DNA of 64,000 nt from Bifidobacterium myosotis (GCF_002259745.1 NZ_MWWW01000002.1:217768-281767); one strand, 5' to 3'; positions 1-9,486 are shown, numbered from the stretch's first letter. The notes: generated by a model from the letters alone, not told the origin. A program made the numbers and translations.

Positions 1-666
1 AGCGTGCTCGTGGTCATCCTCATCTTCGTCGACTTCGTCGAGCTGTGCCAGCGTCGTGTGCCGGTCCAGTACACCCGTCGCATGATCGGCCGCAAGATGT
101 ACGGCGGCTCCTCCACGTACCTGCCGCTGAAGATCAACATGTCCGGCGTCATCCCGCCGATCTTCGCCTCCTCCATTCTGGCCATCCCGACCCTGATCGC
201 CCAGTTCGGCAAGTCCGACCAGTCCTGGGTCAAGTGGATCAACTCCAACCTGGCGAACACCACGTCCGTGTGGTACATCGCGCTGTACGCGCTGATGATC
301 GTGTTCTTCTGCTTCTTCTACACGTCCATCACCTTCAACCCGGATGAGACCGCAGACAACATGAAGCAGTACGGTGGCTTCATCCCGGGCATCCGCGCCG
401 GCAGCGCCACCAGCCGCTACCTGACTTACGTGATGAACCGACTCAACACCGTCGGCGCCGTCTACCTGCTGTTTGTGGCGCTGATTCCGACCGTGCTCAT
501 CATGGCGCTTGGCCTTAACGCCCAGCTCCCGTTCGGTGGCACTACGATTCTGATTATCGCCGGCGTCGGTCTCGACACCCTGCGTCAGGCCAAGGCCCAG
601 ACCGAGCAGTTCCAGTACACCGGCTTCCTGCTCGAGAACGTGGACCACACCGCCGAAGGCAAGTAA
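1..666 (+). CDS. secY: Preprotein translocase SecY, C-terminal half (5' end outside window)
   Basis: The reading frame is open from base 1 and stops at 664-666, giving the last 221 residues of a protein that is normally about 440 residues long. SecY is the channel subunit of the SecYEG translocon in the cytoplasmic membrane. The visible part holds several hydrophobic segments, the motif LKINMSGVIPPIFASS, and a C-terminal cytoplasmic loop with GIRAG and the ending LRQAKAQTEQ, all typical of SecY. It lies directly upstream of adk, the usual actinobacterial order. The start codon cannot be seen. Confidence 0.97.
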   Translation, partial: SVLVVILIFVDFVELCQRRVPVQYTRRMIGRKMYGGSSTYLPLKINMSGVIPPIFASSILAIPTLIAQFGKSDQSWVKWINSNLANTTSVWYIALYALMIVFFCFFYTSITFNPDETADNMKQYGGFIPGIRAGSATSRYLTYVMNRLNTVGAVYLLFVALIPTVLIMALGLNAQLPFGGTTILIIAGVGLDTLRQAKAQTEQFQYTGFLLENVDHTAEGK

Positions 667-719
667 ATTGTTACCGATGCGGTATCGACCAATGGCCGGT
701 GCCGCATCTGTATTTGCGT

Positions 720-828
720 GGCTCCTCTCAGCCGGCTGCGCCGGCAGCTCCCCTCAGAGAGGGGCGCCAATCAAACACATGGCTCTCCTCACCGAGGGGA
801 GCTGTCGCGTAAGCGACTGAGGGGAAGC
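720..828. repeat. Two inverted half-copies of the CTCCCTCAGTCGGCTTCGC hairpin repeat
   Basis: Two hairpin units face each other here, one built on CAGCCGGCTGCGCCGGC and one on GAGCTGTCGCGTAAGCGACTG, each with a CCCCTC/GAGGGG arm. The same core sits inside the TA-flanked MITE-like elements elsewhere in the window, but I see no terminal inverted repeats. It occupies most of the secY-adk gap and ends before the adk ribosome binding site. Confidence 0.6.
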
Positions 829-866
829 ACCCAACCCCTCTCCAACAAACCGTTAAGGAGTACAAT

Positions 867-1427
867 ATGCGTCTGCTGATTATGGGCCCCCAGGGCGTGG
901 GCAAGGGCACTCAGGCAGCCCTCCTCGCCGAGCACTACGGCATCCCGACCATCTCCACCGGCGACATCTTCCGCTACAACATCAAGAACAAGACCGAGCT
1001 CGGTCTCGAAGCCATGAGCTACACCGACAAGGGCGAGCTGGTTCCGGATTCCCTGACCAACAAGATCGTCAAGGACCGTCTGGCCAAGGAGGATTGCGCC
1101 AACGGCTGGATTCTCGATGGCTACCCGCGCAATGCGTCCCAGGTCGAGGCCCTCGATCAGATGCTGGCCGAGCTGGGCGTCAAGCTTGATCATGTGGTGG
1201 CCCTCGAGGCCGGCCGCGAGGTGCTGCTCGAGCGTATGAAGAAGCGCGCCGCCGAGCAGGGACGTGCCGACGACACCCCGGAGGCCATCGCGAAGCGTCT
1301 GGAGACCTACGAGAAGGAAACCGCCCCGCTGCTTGACACCTACAAGTCCCGCGGCCTGCTGGTCGCCGTGAACGGTGTCGGCGCGATCGACGAGATCAGC
1401 AAGACCATTATCGCCGAGCTCGGCTGA
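867..1427 (+). CDS. adk: Adenylate kinase (short form)
   Basis: Cytoplasmic enzyme that interconverts ATP + AMP and 2 ADP. The 186-residue product begins with the P-loop GPQGVGKGTQ (residues 7-16), and has the AMP-binding STGD and the LDGYPRN motif near residue 90. After RAAEQGR the sequence passes directly to DDTPE, so the zinc or beta-hairpin LID insertion is absent, as in the short actinobacterial type. AAGGAG at 855-860 sets the ATG at 867. It follows secY and precedes infA in the standard superoperon order. Confidence 0.97.
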   Translation: MRLLIMGPQGVGKGTQAALLAEHYGIPTISTGDIFRYNIKNKTELGLEAMSYTDKGELVPDSLTNKIVKDRLAKEDCANGWILDGYPRNASQVEALDQMLAELGVKLDHVVALEAGREVLLERMKKRAAEQGRADDTPEAIAKRLETYEKETAPLLDTYKSRGLLVAVNGVGAIDEISKTIIAELG

Positions 1428-1479
1428 ACGAAGCTGACGTCGGTGCCGTTTGCCGGCACCTGATATCACAGTCATTATC

Positions 1480-1520
1480 AATGCCCTTGTACGACACGCC
1501 GTGTGTCGCGCAAGGGCATT
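1480..1520 (+). terminator. Hairpin after adk, possible terminator or attenuator
   Basis: AATGCCCTTG (1480-1489) pairs perfectly with CAAGGGCATT (1511-1520) around a 21-base loop. Only a short T run follows (TTTGCG), so termination would be weak. A possible -10 for infA (TATATAGTTATAGG) follows. A second small hairpin, GGTGCC/GGCACC, lies at 1442-1460. Confidence 0.45.
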
Positions 1521-1594
1521 TGCGTATATAGTTATAGGTTGGTGTGTCTTCGTACACGTCATTAGTAATAGTCCAAGGATAGGAACTGAGGCGC

Positions 1595-1813
1595 ATGGCA
1601 AAAGACGGTGTGATTGAAGTCGAAGGTCAGGTGGTGGAAGCACTGCCGAACGCGATGTTTCGCGTAGAGCTCGAAAACAAGCACATCGTGCTCGCCACGA
1701 TCTCCGGCAAGATGCGTAAGAACTACATCCGCATCCTTCCGCAGGATCGTGTCGTGCTCGAGATGAGCCCCTACGACCTGAACCGCGGACGTATTACGTA
1801 CCGTTATAAGTAA
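1595..1813 (+). CDS. infA: Translation initiation factor IF-1
   Basis: Small S1/OB-fold protein that binds the 30S A site during initiation. The 72-residue length is the exact family size. The hallmark ends are present: [20 protein letters not shown] at the start and [15 protein letters not shown] at the end, with [11 protein letters not shown] in the middle. An upstream GAGG lies near the ATG. It sits between adk and rpmJ as in most actinobacteria, and probably has its own promoter because a 167-base gap with a hairpin separates it from adk. Confidence 0.98.
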   Translation: MAKDGVIEVEGQVVEALPNAMFRVELENKHIVLATISGKMRKNYIRILPQDRVVLEMSPYDLNRGRITYRYK

Positions 1814-1836
1814 AGGTACACAAGAAAAGGATAACC

Positions 1837-1950
1837 ATGAAGGTCAGCCCTAGCGTGAAGAGGATCTGCGAAAACTGCCGCGTGATCCGTCGTCACGGCC
1901 GCGTCATGGTGATCTGCACCAACCCCCGCCACAAGCAGCGTCAGGGCTGA
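1837..1950 (+). CDS. rpmJ: 50S ribosomal protein L36 (bL36), zinc-binding form
   Basis: A 37-codon gene starting [19 protein letters not shown] and ending NPRHKQRQG. Cys11, Cys14, Cys27 and His32 form the zinc ribbon, so this is the C+ paralogue. bL36 is the smallest protein of the large ribosomal subunit. AAAGGA at 1826-1831 precedes the ATG. It follows infA by 23 bases and is certainly co-transcribed with it. Confidence 0.98.
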   Translation: MKVSPSVKRICENCRVIRRHGRVMVICTNPRHKQRQG

Positions 1951-2022
1951 GAGCAGATTCTCCAGCGGCATTGATATCAGGCACTCCCTCACAGTGCTTC
2001 CCGTCAGGGAACGACACTGAAC

Positions 2023-2042
2023 CACGGGTACGTAGGCCCGTG
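2023..2042 (+). promoter_or_regulatory. Hairpin in the rpmJ-rpsM leader
   Basis: CACGGG (2023-2028) pairs with CCCGTG (2037-2042) inside the 145-base gap before rpsM. The gap is long for this operon, so it may hold a ribosomal-protein control element. I see no conserved motif that would name the regulator. Confidence 0.3.
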
Positions 2043-2095
2043 CCGGTCACCGGACGAGTGGGTGCAAGACCTACGGAAAACAAGAAGGAATCGCA

Positions 2096-2473
2096 ATGGC
2101 ACGTCTTGCCGGAGTCGACATCCCCAATGAGAAGCGCATCGAGATCGCCCTCACCTACATTTTCGGTGTGGGCCGCACTCGTGCCAAGGAAACGCTTGCC
2201 GCGACCGGTATCAGCCCGGACATCCGCGTCAAGGATCTCACCGACGAGCAGCTGATTACGCTGCGTGACTACCTCGAGGCCAACTACAAGATCGAGGGTG
2301 ATCTGCGTCGTGAAATCGATGCGGATATTCGTCGCAAGATTCAGATCAACTGCTACCAAGGCCAGCGTCACCGTAAGGGACTTCCTGTGCGCGGTCAGCG
2401 CACCAAGACCAACGCCCGTACCCGCAAGGGCCCGAAGCGCACGGTCGCCGGAAAGAAGAAGGCCACCAAGTAA
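2096..2473 (+). CDS. rpsM: 30S ribosomal protein S13 (uS13)
   Basis: Head protein of the small ribosomal subunit that contacts the P-site tRNA and the 50S subunit. The 125-residue product begins [20 protein letters not shown] and has the C-terminal basic stretch with [14 protein letters not shown] sequence (here [19 protein letters not shown]) and a final lysine-rich tail. GAAGGAA lies just upstream of the ATG. The length is normal for actinobacteria. Confidence 0.98.
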   Translation: MARLAGVDIPNEKRIEIALTYIFGVGRTRAKETLAATGISPDIRVKDLTDEQLITLRDYLEANYKIEGDLRREIDADIRRKIQINCYQGQRHRKGLPVRGQRTKTNARTRKGPKRTVAGKKKATK

Positions 2474-2556
2474 TAGGTGGCATGCTCCGGGCCACGGGAT
2501 GACCATCCCATCGCCCGGACTCAACAATTTAGTTCGTTAATAGGAAACGAGGGTCA

Positions 2557-2958
2557 ATGGCAGCTCCAAAGCAAGCCGCTCGTAAGCCCGCCCGTCGCCG
2601 CGACCGCAAGTCGATTCCGGTGGGTCAGGCTCACATCAAGTCCACTTTCAACAACACGATCATCTCGATCACCGATCCGTCCGGCGCTGTGGTGTCCTGG
2701 GCCTCCGGTGGCGACGTCGGTTTCAAGGGCTCCCGTAAGTCCACTCCGTACGCTGCTGGTATGGCTGCCGAGTCCGCCGCCCGCAAGGCTATGGAGCACG
2801 GTCTCAAGAAGGTCGACGTCTTCGTCAAGGGCCCGGGTTCCGGTCGTGAGACCGCCATCCGTTCCCTGCAGTCCGCGGGCCTCGAGGTCGGTTCCATCAC
2901 CGACGTCACCCCGCAAGCCCACAACGGCGTTCGTCCTCCGAAGCGTCGTCGCGTCTGA
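2557..2958 (+). CDS. rpsK: 30S ribosomal protein S11 (uS11)
   Basis: Platform protein of the small subunit, near the mRNA exit and the 3' end of 16S rRNA. The 133-residue product contains the family signatures [27 protein letters not shown] and the ending [11 protein letters not shown]. An N-terminal Ala/Lys/Arg-rich extension of about 20 residues is usual in actinobacteria. AAACGAGG precedes the ATG. It is followed after 77 bases by rpoA. Confidence 0.98.
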   Translation: MAAPKQAARKPARRRDRKSIPVGQAHIKSTFNNTIISITDPSGAVVSWASGGDVGFKGSRKSTPYAAGMAAESAARKAMEHGLKKVDVFVKGPGSGRETAIRSLQSAGLEVGSITDVTPQAHNGVRPPKRRRV

Positions 2959-3035
2959 GCACTCAGCAATTCCATCCATCCATAACCGCCTGACTGGTGA
3001 GTGCACCACCGAGTCAAGCTGAAAGGATAACCACA

Positions 3036-4031
3036 GTGCTTATTGCACAGCGTCCGACTCTGACCGAGGAATCTCTGAATCCACAGCGCTCCCGCTTCAT
3101 CATTGAGCCGCTTGAGCCTGGCTTCGGCTATACGCTCGGCAACTCGCTGCGTCGCACGCTGCTGAGTTCCATCCCGGGTGCTGCCGTGACCTCCGTGCGC
3201 ATCTCCGGTGCCCTGCACGAGTTCACTACTCTGCCGGGCGTCCAGGAGGATGTCACCGAGATCCTGCTGAACACCAAGGGCATCGTGCTCACCAGCGAAT
3301 ACGACGAGCCTGTGGTCATGTACCTGCGCAAGAGCGGCAAGGGCGAAGCCGTCGCCGGGGATATCACCCCGCCGGCCGGCGTCACCATTGCCAACCCGGA
3401 GCACCACATCGCTACCCTCGCCGATGATGGCGAACTCGAGATCGAGTTCACCGTCGAGCGTGGCCGCGGCTATGTGCCTGCCCAGATGAACAAGCAGGAC
3501 ACCGATGAGATCGGCCGTATTCCGGTCGATTCCATCTACTCCCCGGTACTCAAGGTGAGCTACAAGGTCGAGGCCACCCGTGTGGAGCAGCGCACGGACT
3601 TCGACAAGCTCATTCTGGACGTGGAGACCAAGCCCGCCATCTCCCCGCGTGATGCGGTGGCTTCCGCCGGTTCGACCCTGGTTGAGCTGTTCGGCCTGTG
3701 CCGCGAGCTCAACACCCAGGCCGAAGGCGTCGAGGTCGGTCCGGCCCCGGTGGCCGAGGAGACCAACCCCGAAATGGCGGTTCCGATCGAGGACCTCAAC
3801 CTGACGCAGCGTTCCTACAACTGCCTCAAGCGCGAGGGCATCCACACGATCGGCGAGCTTGTCTCCCATACCGAGCAGGACCTGCTCGACATCCGCAATT
3901 TCGGTATGAAGTCGATTGACGAGGTCAAGGAGAAGCTGCAGACCTTGGGTCTGAGCCTCAAGTCCTCGCCGATGGCCTTCGATACCATCAATCTCGAAGG
4001 TGGCACGTTCTTCTCGCCGGAAGACGAGTGA
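3036..4031 (+). CDS. rpoA: DNA-directed RNA polymerase subunit alpha
   Basis: Assembles the RNA polymerase core and contacts UP elements and activators through its C-terminal domain. The product from GTG 3036 is 331 residues: [10 protein letters not shown] at the start, the dimerisation motif [16 protein letters not shown] near residue 40, and a C-terminal domain with [20 protein letters not shown] and [27 protein letters not shown] sits about 8 bases before the GTG. The upstream frame is open to 2997 but has no ribosome binding site. Confidence 0.97.
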   Translation: MLIAQRPTLTEESLNPQRSRFIIEPLEPGFGYTLGNSLRRTLLSSIPGAAVTSVRISGALHEFTTLPGVQEDVTEILLNTKGIVLTSEYDEPVVMYLRKSGKGEAVAGDITPPAGVTIANPEHHIATLADDGELEIEFTVERGRGYVPAQMNKQDTDEIGRIPVDSIYSPVLKVSYKVEATRVEQRTDFDKLILDVETKPAISPRDAVASAGSTLVELFGLCRELNTQAEGVEVGPAPVAEETNPEMAVPIEDLNLTQRSYNCLKREGIHTIGELVSHTEQDLLDIRNFGMKSIDEVKEKLQTLGLSLKSSPMAFDTINLEGGTFFSPEDE

Positions 4032-4051
4032 TCTGCCTCTTTTGACCAACC

Positions 4052-4110
4052 GTCCGTAGTACAGGCAATCGGATGTTCGGGCATGTGCCCACCTGCTTGC
4101 CGTGACGGAC
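4052..4110 (+). promoter_or_regulatory. Structured rplQ leader
   Basis: GTCCGT and GGCAA (4052-4068) pair with TTGCC and ACGGAC (4097-4110), enclosing an inner hairpin GGGCATGTGCCC. The stem ends immediately before the rplQ ribosome binding site (AAGGAG), where folding could affect L17 translation. Control by a ribosomal protein is inference. Confidence 0.35.
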
Positions 4111-4126
4111 AATAAGGAGTAAACCC

Positions 4127-4663
4127 ATGCCTACACCCAAGAAGGGCCCGCGTCTGGCTTCCAGCCCTGCGCACGAGCGCCTCATGCTGGCAAACATGGC
4201 GACCAGCCTGTTCCAGAACGGCCGCATCACCACCACGCTGCCGAAGGCCAAGCGCCTTCGTCCGCTGGCCGAGCGTCTGATCACCTTCGCCAAGCGCGGT
4301 GATCTGCACTCCCGCCGTCGCGTGATGCGCGTCATCCGCAACAAGTCCGTGGTGCACGTCCTGTTCACCCAGATTGCCGAGCAGATGGAGCAGCGTGAGG
4401 GTGGCTACACCCGTATCGTCAAGATCGCCCCGCGCGTCGGCGATGCCGCTCCGGCCGCCATCATCGAGCTCGTGACCGAGCCGGTGGCCAAGAAGGCCGT
4501 GGTGAAGGAAGCCGAAGCCGCGACCAAGGTTGCTGACGAGGCTCCGGCCGAGGCTACCGAGGCTGAGAACACCGAGGCTACCGAGGCTCCGGTTGCTGAG
4601 GCTCCGGCTGAGGAGACCGCCGCTGAGGCTCCCGCCGAGGCTGAGGCTGAGAAGGCCGAGTGA
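4127..4663 (+). CDS. rplQ: 50S ribosomal protein L17 (bL17) with acidic tail
   Basis: Large-subunit protein near the peptide exit tunnel. Residues 1-120 are classical bL17, starting [20 protein letters not shown] and including [19 protein letters not shown] and [21 protein letters not shown]. The remaining ~58 residues are a low-complexity Ala/Glu/Thr tail, giving 178 residues against about 120 in most bacteria. Such tails are common in actinobacterial L17. AAGGAG lies 7 bases before the ATG. It is the last gene of the superoperon and is followed by a clear terminator. Confidence 0.97.
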   Translation: MPTPKKGPRLASSPAHERLMLANMATSLFQNGRITTTLPKAKRLRPLAERLITFAKRGDLHSRRRVMRVIRNKSVVHVLFTQIAEQMEQREGGYTRIVKIAPRVGDAAPAAIIELVTEPVAKKAVVKEAEAATKVADEAPAEATEAENTEATEAPVAEAPAEETAAEAPAEAEAEKAE

Positions 4664-4696
4664 GCGCAGTCTGACTGAACGCTTCACCAATTAGCC

Positions 4697-4729
4697 AGAG
4701 GGTTGGAATCCATTGGGTTCCAACCCTCT
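4697..4729 (+). terminator. Rho-independent terminator after rplQ
   Basis: AGAGGGTTGGAA (4697-4708) pairs with TTCCAACCCTCT (4718-4729) around a 9-base loop and is followed by TCGCGTTTTC. It lies between the convergent rplQ and truA genes and may end both transcripts. Confidence 0.8.
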
Positions 4730-4776
4730 TCGCGTTTTCATAAGCCTTCGGGGAGAATGAGGTGAGGTATGGGCTT

Positions 4777-5688
4777 TTACAACGTGCGCACCGCGCGGAT
4801 GGCCTCGGCGCGGGCGGCGAGCTGGTCGTCGGCGGGATAGGCGATGTGCTCCAGCGTCAATCCTTGCGGCGCAATGGGTCCGCTCGACCCTTCCCGCACC
4901 GGTTCGGCCATTTTCCCGGCGAACCATGCCAATGACTTGCGCCCGGAGCCGACCTTGATGCACGAGCCGACCAGAGAACGCACCATATTGCGGGCGAAGG
5001 CGTCCGCCACGATTGTGAACGTTATCAATCCGGACTCCAGCGTCGGCGTCCGATAGGCCTCATCCATGGCGATAGCATTCGGAATCAAAGGCGCTGCCGG
5101 CACCCGACGCCAGTAGGCGGTTTTGACTTCCCGAATCGTGGTGCCGCCGGGGTTCGGGGTGGCAAACGAGCCGAAATCGTGAAGTCCGATGGTCATCGCG
5201 GCGGCCTGGTTCATCACGTCCAAATCCAACGTCTCATCCACGCGCAGCACGCAGCCACGCAATCGCGGGTCCACTTCACTGGATTGGTCGGCCACCCGAT
5301 AAACATACGTGCGTTCCAGCGCCGAAAAACGGGCGTCAAAGCCTTCCGGGGCCACCGAGACCCGGTGAATCACGATATCCGAAGGCAGTACCGCCTTGAG
5401 ACGACGGGCCAGCGCCTCGGTGGATGGCACCTCCATATGGCCCACGCAACGGGCCAGCACCTCGTCGGACACATCCAGATGCGCCACCTGATGCGAGGCG
5501 TGCACGCCGGTGTCTGTGCGGCCGGCCACCGTGAGCCGCAACGGTTCATCGGCGTCATCGAACGGCACGCGCAACACCTTGTGCAACGCATCCTCGATGG
5601 TGCCTTGTACGGTGCGCAGGTCGGGCTGGCGCGCCCAACCATAGAATCCGCCGCCGTCATATGCCAAATCAAGCCGAAGTCGTGTCAT
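4777..5688 (-). CDS. truA: tRNA pseudouridine(38-40) synthase
   Basis: Isomerises uridines 38-40 in the anticodon arm of tRNAs. The N-terminus has AYDGGGFYGWARQP followed by RTVQGTIEDAL, and the catalytic Asp is in GRTDTGVHASHQ. The chosen ATG (TGACACGAC context, start MTRLRLDLAYDG, 303 residues) lies 6 bases after GGATGG; an ATG two codons upstream (5694) is also possible but is too close to that box. It is convergent with rplQ, a common actinobacterial neighbour arrangement. A roughly 25-residue stretch near residue 110 (VGHMEVPSTEALARRL) looks like the usual actinobacterial insertion. Confidence 0.95.
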   Translation of the reverse strand: MTRLRLDLAYDGGGFYGWARQPDLRTVQGTIEDALHKVLRVPFDDADEPLRLTVAGRTDTGVHASHQVAHLDVSDEVLARCVGHMEVPSTEALARRLKAVLPSDIVIHRVSVAPEGFDARFSALERTYVYRVADQSSEVDPRLRGCVLRVDETLDLDVMNQAAAMTIGLHDFGSFATPNPGGTTIREVKTAYWRRVPAAPLIPNAIAMDEAYRTPTLESGLITFTIVADAFARNMVRSLVGSCIKVGSGRKSLAWFAGKMAEPVREGSSGPIAPQGLTLEHIAYPADDQLAARAEAIRAVRTL

Positions 5689-6207
5689 AATCATCCATCC
5701 TAACGGGCGACGACAGTGGTTCTCGTCAGAAATGTGTTGACGAATTGACTACCCCCTAGTCCCGCTTCGCGTGCTAGCTCGTCCTGCAATTTCGGACTCG
5801 CTACGCGCGCAGCTGATTGGCTCGCCTGTTGGCTCGCACGATGCCTACAAATAACTTCGCGGTTTGCTTCATGGCAACGTCCTGACAAGCGGAGCCAAAA
5901 ACATGATCAACGAACTTCTGGTGTAGAACACACGTAGGACGCCAGAGGCGAGAGAGAGGCAATTGCGACGAACCGAAAATAATACGCAGCCAACGAATGC
6001 AATAAAGCCATTACCCTCAGTCTCGTCCACACCCGTCGCGGCTCGTCCCATCCTGGTGCCGGCCCCGCACAAGTGACCTGCCCGTAACACGCCCGCACAT
6101 TTGACGAAACCGAGCGGTTCTAGGTTGAAGTCATCACAGCCGGTCACGGTGGACGGCGCGAGCGTGCGCCAAATCCGTTCCGGTCGCTACAGCAAGGAGC
6201 AGGTACG
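5689..6207. other. Intergenic stretch of about 0.5 kb, no gene seen
   Basis: Several short frames are open here on the minus strand, but none has a convincing ribosome binding site or a recognisable protein. The stretch lies between the divergent truA and the ATP-grasp gene, so it must hold both promoters. The only definite element is AAGGAG at 6194-6199, the ribosome binding site of the next gene. Confidence 0.5.
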
Positions 6208-8388
6208 ATGATCGAATCCGCGGCACACAAACTGGCCCACGATCTGGTGAACCGCCGCGAGGCGATTAACCGCGAGCTGTCCCGCAACGGCGTGCGGTTC
6301 GGCATTTACAAGAACGGCGAATATCATGACCGGCTCTTCCCGTACGATCCGGTGCCGCGCATCATCGAATCGGACGAGTTCGACGAGCTGGAGAAGGGAC
6401 TCAAGCAGCGCGTCAACGCCCTCAATGCCTATCTCAAGGACATCTACTCGGACAAGGCCGTCATCCATGACGGTGTGATTCCCGAGGAATATGTATACAC
6501 CTCCGCCGGCTACTTCCCGCAGGTCAACGGCGTGACCCCTCCCGGCGGCATCTTCGCGCACATCGCCGGCGAGGATCTCGTCCAGGGCGAGGACGGTCGC
6601 TGGTGGGTGCTCGAAGACAACCTGCGCATCCCCTCCGGCGCCAGCTATCCGCTGTTCGTGCGCGACATCGAGCGCCGCATCTCACCGCGACTGTTCCGCG
6701 ACGTGCGCATCCGCGACAATCGCGAATACCCCCGACTGCTACGCAAGGCCATGGACTTCGTCTCCACCGAGGGTATCGCCGTGGTGCTGACTCCCGGCCG
6801 CTACAATTCCGCGTTCTTCGAACACGCCTATCTGGCCGAGAAGACCGGCGCGGCGCTCGCCTTCCCCGAGGACCTCGAGGTGGTGGACAACAAGGTGTAC
6901 TTCCTCGACTACGCCGGTAAGCGGCATCGTGTGGGCGTGGTCTATCGTCGTCTGTCCGACGAGTACCTTGACCCGTTCGCCTTCAACCCCGATTCGGTGA
7001 TCGGCGTGCCGGGCATCCTGTCCGCCTATCGCGCCGGCAATGTGGCGATCGTCAACGCGCCCGGCAACGGCGCGGCCGACGATAAGGCCATCTACTACTT
7101 CGTTCCGCAGATGATCAAGTACTATCTCGGCGAGGAGCCCATCCTGCACAACGCGCCGACCTACATGCCGATGTTCGAGGCCGACCGCAAGGAGGTTCTC
7201 GATCGAATGGGCGAGCTGGTGATCAAGGATGTGGCCGAGGCCGGCGGCTACGGCGTGGTGTTCGGCTCGTCGCTGGACACCACGGCCCGTGAGGAACTGG
7301 CCGACCGTATCAAGGAGGAGCCGCGCCGGTTCATCGCCCAGGAGGTCATCCAGTTCCGCGATATCGATGTGTTCGATCCGAAGACCGGGGAGATGTCTCC
7401 GCGCAAGTGCGATCTGCGCGCGTTCGTCGTGACCGGCAAGAACACGCACGTCTGGTATTCCGGACTGACCCGGTATTCGTCCGTGCCCGGCCAGATGATC
7501 GTGAACTCCTCGCAGGGCGGCGGATTCAAGGATACGTGGGTGCTCGCCTCCGAATCCGGTGTGGAACATGAGCTCGACGCGAATGCGCAGGTGGTGAACC
7601 TGCTGAGCCAATCCCGCCGTCATTCGCTCTCGCTGGTCACGGCGTCGAAGGCCGACAACCTGTACTGGCTCGGACGGTACACCGAGCGTGCGTTCACCAC
7701 GCTCAACCAGTTCTTCCCGTTCTACGACCGTGTGATGGACACCGACGTGGACGCCTTCCGCCCGTTCGCGCACGCCCTTGATCTACCGGAGGACTTCGAG
7801 GACTTCGACGAGTTCGTTAAGAACTTCCTGTACGACGGCAGTAATCCGGATTCCGTGCGCTCGGCCGTGACCGCCGCGTTCAACAACGCCGTGATCCTGC
7901 GTCCGGAACTGAGCTCCCGTCTGCTGCAGTACGTGGAGCTGGCGATGACCAACATCACCGATGCCGCCAAGAAGGCCGACCCCGCGGAGAGCTTGTACAA
8001 CCATCGCGACATCGCGGACGATTTGCTCGCCTTCTGGGGCGGCATCGAGAATTCCCCAGTGGACCCCACACTCAAGGCATTCGTGTTCATCGGCAAGTAT
8101 CTGGAGCGCATCGACCTGTACACGCGCTTCGGCCTGTCCATGGAGGAGATGGAAGCCCCGTTGCGTAAGCTCGCCTCCTATTCGATGGTGCTGGACGGCA
8201 TGCCGCTGCCGAGCTGCTTCGCCGACGGCCTGAGCTGGCTGGTCGGCCAGCTGCCCGCACGCGGATATCAGAACGTGGCGGATTTGTTGCAGCAGTACCT
8301 CGACGACTATTCCGGGCGTGTCAGTGCCTTGGCCATCAAGGACATGGGCTCGCTGAGCGCGATGAATATGGATGCCAAGCGCCCCTGA
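6208..8388 (+). CDS. Circularly permuted ATP-grasp + alpha-E domain protein
   Basis: A 726-residue fusion. Residues 1-450 match the circularly permuted ATP-grasp family (formerly DUF404/DUF407), with SAGYFPQVNGVTPPGG, WWVLEDNLRIPSGASYP, KDVAEAGGYGVVFG and DLRAFVV. Residues ~475-715 match the alpha-E helical domain (DUF403, SKADNLYWLGRYTERA). In many bacteria these are separate neighbouring genes. ATP-grasp enzymes ligate a carboxylate to an amine using ATP; the substrate of this family is unknown, though a peptide-modification role has been proposed from gene context. AAGGAG 8 bases upstream supports the ATG. The transglutaminase-like gene follows after 101 bases. Confidence 0.9.
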   Translation: MIESAAHKLAHDLVNRREAINRELSRNGVRFGIYKNGEYHDRLFPYDPVPRIIESDEFDELEKGLKQRVNALNAYLKDIYSDKAVIHDGVIPEEYVYTSAGYFPQVNGVTPPGGIFAHIAGEDLVQGEDGRWWVLEDNLRIPSGASYPLFVRDIERRISPRLFRDVRIRDNREYPRLLRKAMDFVSTEGIAVVLTPGRYNSAFFEHAYLAEKTGAALAFPEDLEVVDNKVYFLDYAGKRHRVGVVYRRLSDEYLDPFAFNPDSVIGVPGILSAYRAGNVAIVNAPGNGAADDKAIYYFVPQMIKYYLGEEPILHNAPTYMPMFEADRKEVLDRMGELVIKDVAEAGGYGVVFGSSLDTTAREELADRIKEEPRRFIAQEVIQFRDIDVFDPKTGEMSPRKCDLRAFVVTGKNTHVWYSGLTRYSSVPGQMIVNSSQGGGFKDTWVLASESGVEHELDANAQVVNLLSQSRRHSLSLVTASKADNLYWLGRYTERAFTTLNQFFPFYDRVMDTDVDAFRPFAHALDLPEDFEDFDEFVKNFLYDGSNPDSVRSAVTAAFNNAVILRPELSSRLLQYVELAMTNITDAAKKADPAESLYNHRDIADDLLAFWGGIENSPVDPTLKAFVFIGKYLERIDLYTRFGLSMEEMEAPLRKLASYSMVLDGMPLPSCFADGLSWLVGQLPARGYQNVADLLQQYLDDYSGRVSALAIKDMGSLSAMNMDAKRP

Positions 8389-8489
8389 CGGACGGAAATG
8401 CTAAGGTGGTAGCACGAAACACGGCTTGATGTGATGGTTGGTGTTTCGTGCCCACTAGGCTGTGTTGTTTGATTCCCGCAGGAGATACG

Positions 8490-9290
8490 TTGAAAAAACT
8501 CGTGTTCGACTATGAGATGAAGCTTTCCTTCAGTTCTCCGGTCACCGACCATCGGTTCCAGCTGCGTTGCATCCCCGCCACCGGTCCGCGCCAGCAGGTG
8601 ATTGACGTGGAAGTCAAGCTCACGCCGGAGACCGAACTCGAGACCACCATCGATTCCTTCGATTCCGTGGTGATGACCGGGTTCATCCCCGAGCCCCATG
8701 ACGTGTTCAAGTACTCGGTGACCGGCATCGCCTTCGTGGACAATGAGCACATCAAAACCGAGATCTACAAGCCGCTCTACCGATTCAACTCGGCGCTGAC
8801 CATCCCCGGCCCCTGCGTGGAGGCCATGATAGCGACGTGCCGTGAGCGTATGGCCGGACTGCCGTCCAATGCCACGCCTGTCGAGAAGGCCGCCGAGGTG
8901 ATGCACGAGGTGTATCGGGCGTTCGTCTACACGCCCGGTTCCACCACCATCCGCACCACCGCCGAGGAGGCGCTCGCGCAGCGCAAGGGCGTGTGCCAGG
9001 ACTACGCGCATGTGATGCTGTCCGTCTGCCGTCATGTGGGGCTGACCGCGCGGTACATCGCCGGTCTGCTGGGCGGCGAGGGCGCCACCCACGCATGGGT
9101 CGAGGTGTATCAGGATGGCCGCTGGATCGGGCTCGACCCGACGCATGACCGTCTGGTGGATGACAACTACATCACCATCGCCCACGGCCGTGATTACCGT
9201 GACTGCATGCTCGATATCGGCATCTTCTCCGGCTATAACGTCGAGCAGCACCAGTGGGTCAACGCCTCCGTGCACGAACAGCTGACGTGA
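8490..9290 (+). CDS. Transglutaminase-like cysteine protease/transferase family protein
   Basis: A 266-residue product with the bacterial transglutaminase N-terminal region (residues 1-110) and a transglutaminase core. The catalytic triad is visible: Cys in KGVCQDYAH, His in THAWVEV and Asp in GLDPTHD. I chose TTG 8490 because GCAGGAG lies 5 bases upstream; the next in-frame ATG is at 8517. Family members may act as proteases or peptide cross-linking enzymes. It pairs with the upstream ATP-grasp/alpha-E gene, a conserved association of unknown function. No signal peptide is evident, so cytoplasmic action is likely. Confidence 0.88.
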   Translation: MKKLVFDYEMKLSFSSPVTDHRFQLRCIPATGPRQQVIDVEVKLTPETELETTIDSFDSVVMTGFIPEPHDVFKYSVTGIAFVDNEHIKTEIYKPLYRFNSALTIPGPCVEAMIATCRERMAGLPSNATPVEKAAEVMHEVYRAFVYTPGSTTIRTTAEEALAQRKGVCQDYAHVMLSVCRHVGLTARYIAGLLGGEGATHAWVEVYQDGRWIGLDPTHDRLVDDNYITIAHGRDYRDCMLDIGIFSGYNVEQHQWVNASVHEQLT

Positions 9291-9486
9291 GTTCGCGGTG
9301 GGCCGTTTCGACCCGTTTCGGTCCGTGACGGGCCGGGGCATCCCGGGGCCTGCTGCGCGGCATACGGAGCGTCACGTTACGCATCTCACATATCGCGCCC
9401 GCTCGCATTATTGACGCATGAAACATGCCTGCGCTATAACGGGGCGCGGTATGAAAGCAATGCGTACAGGAGAGGTGAATGCGAAC

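Noticed and set aside
5869..6147. Small minus-strand frame between truA and the ATP-grasp gene
   Set aside because: No ribosome binding site, no recognisable domain, and composition unlike the neighbours.
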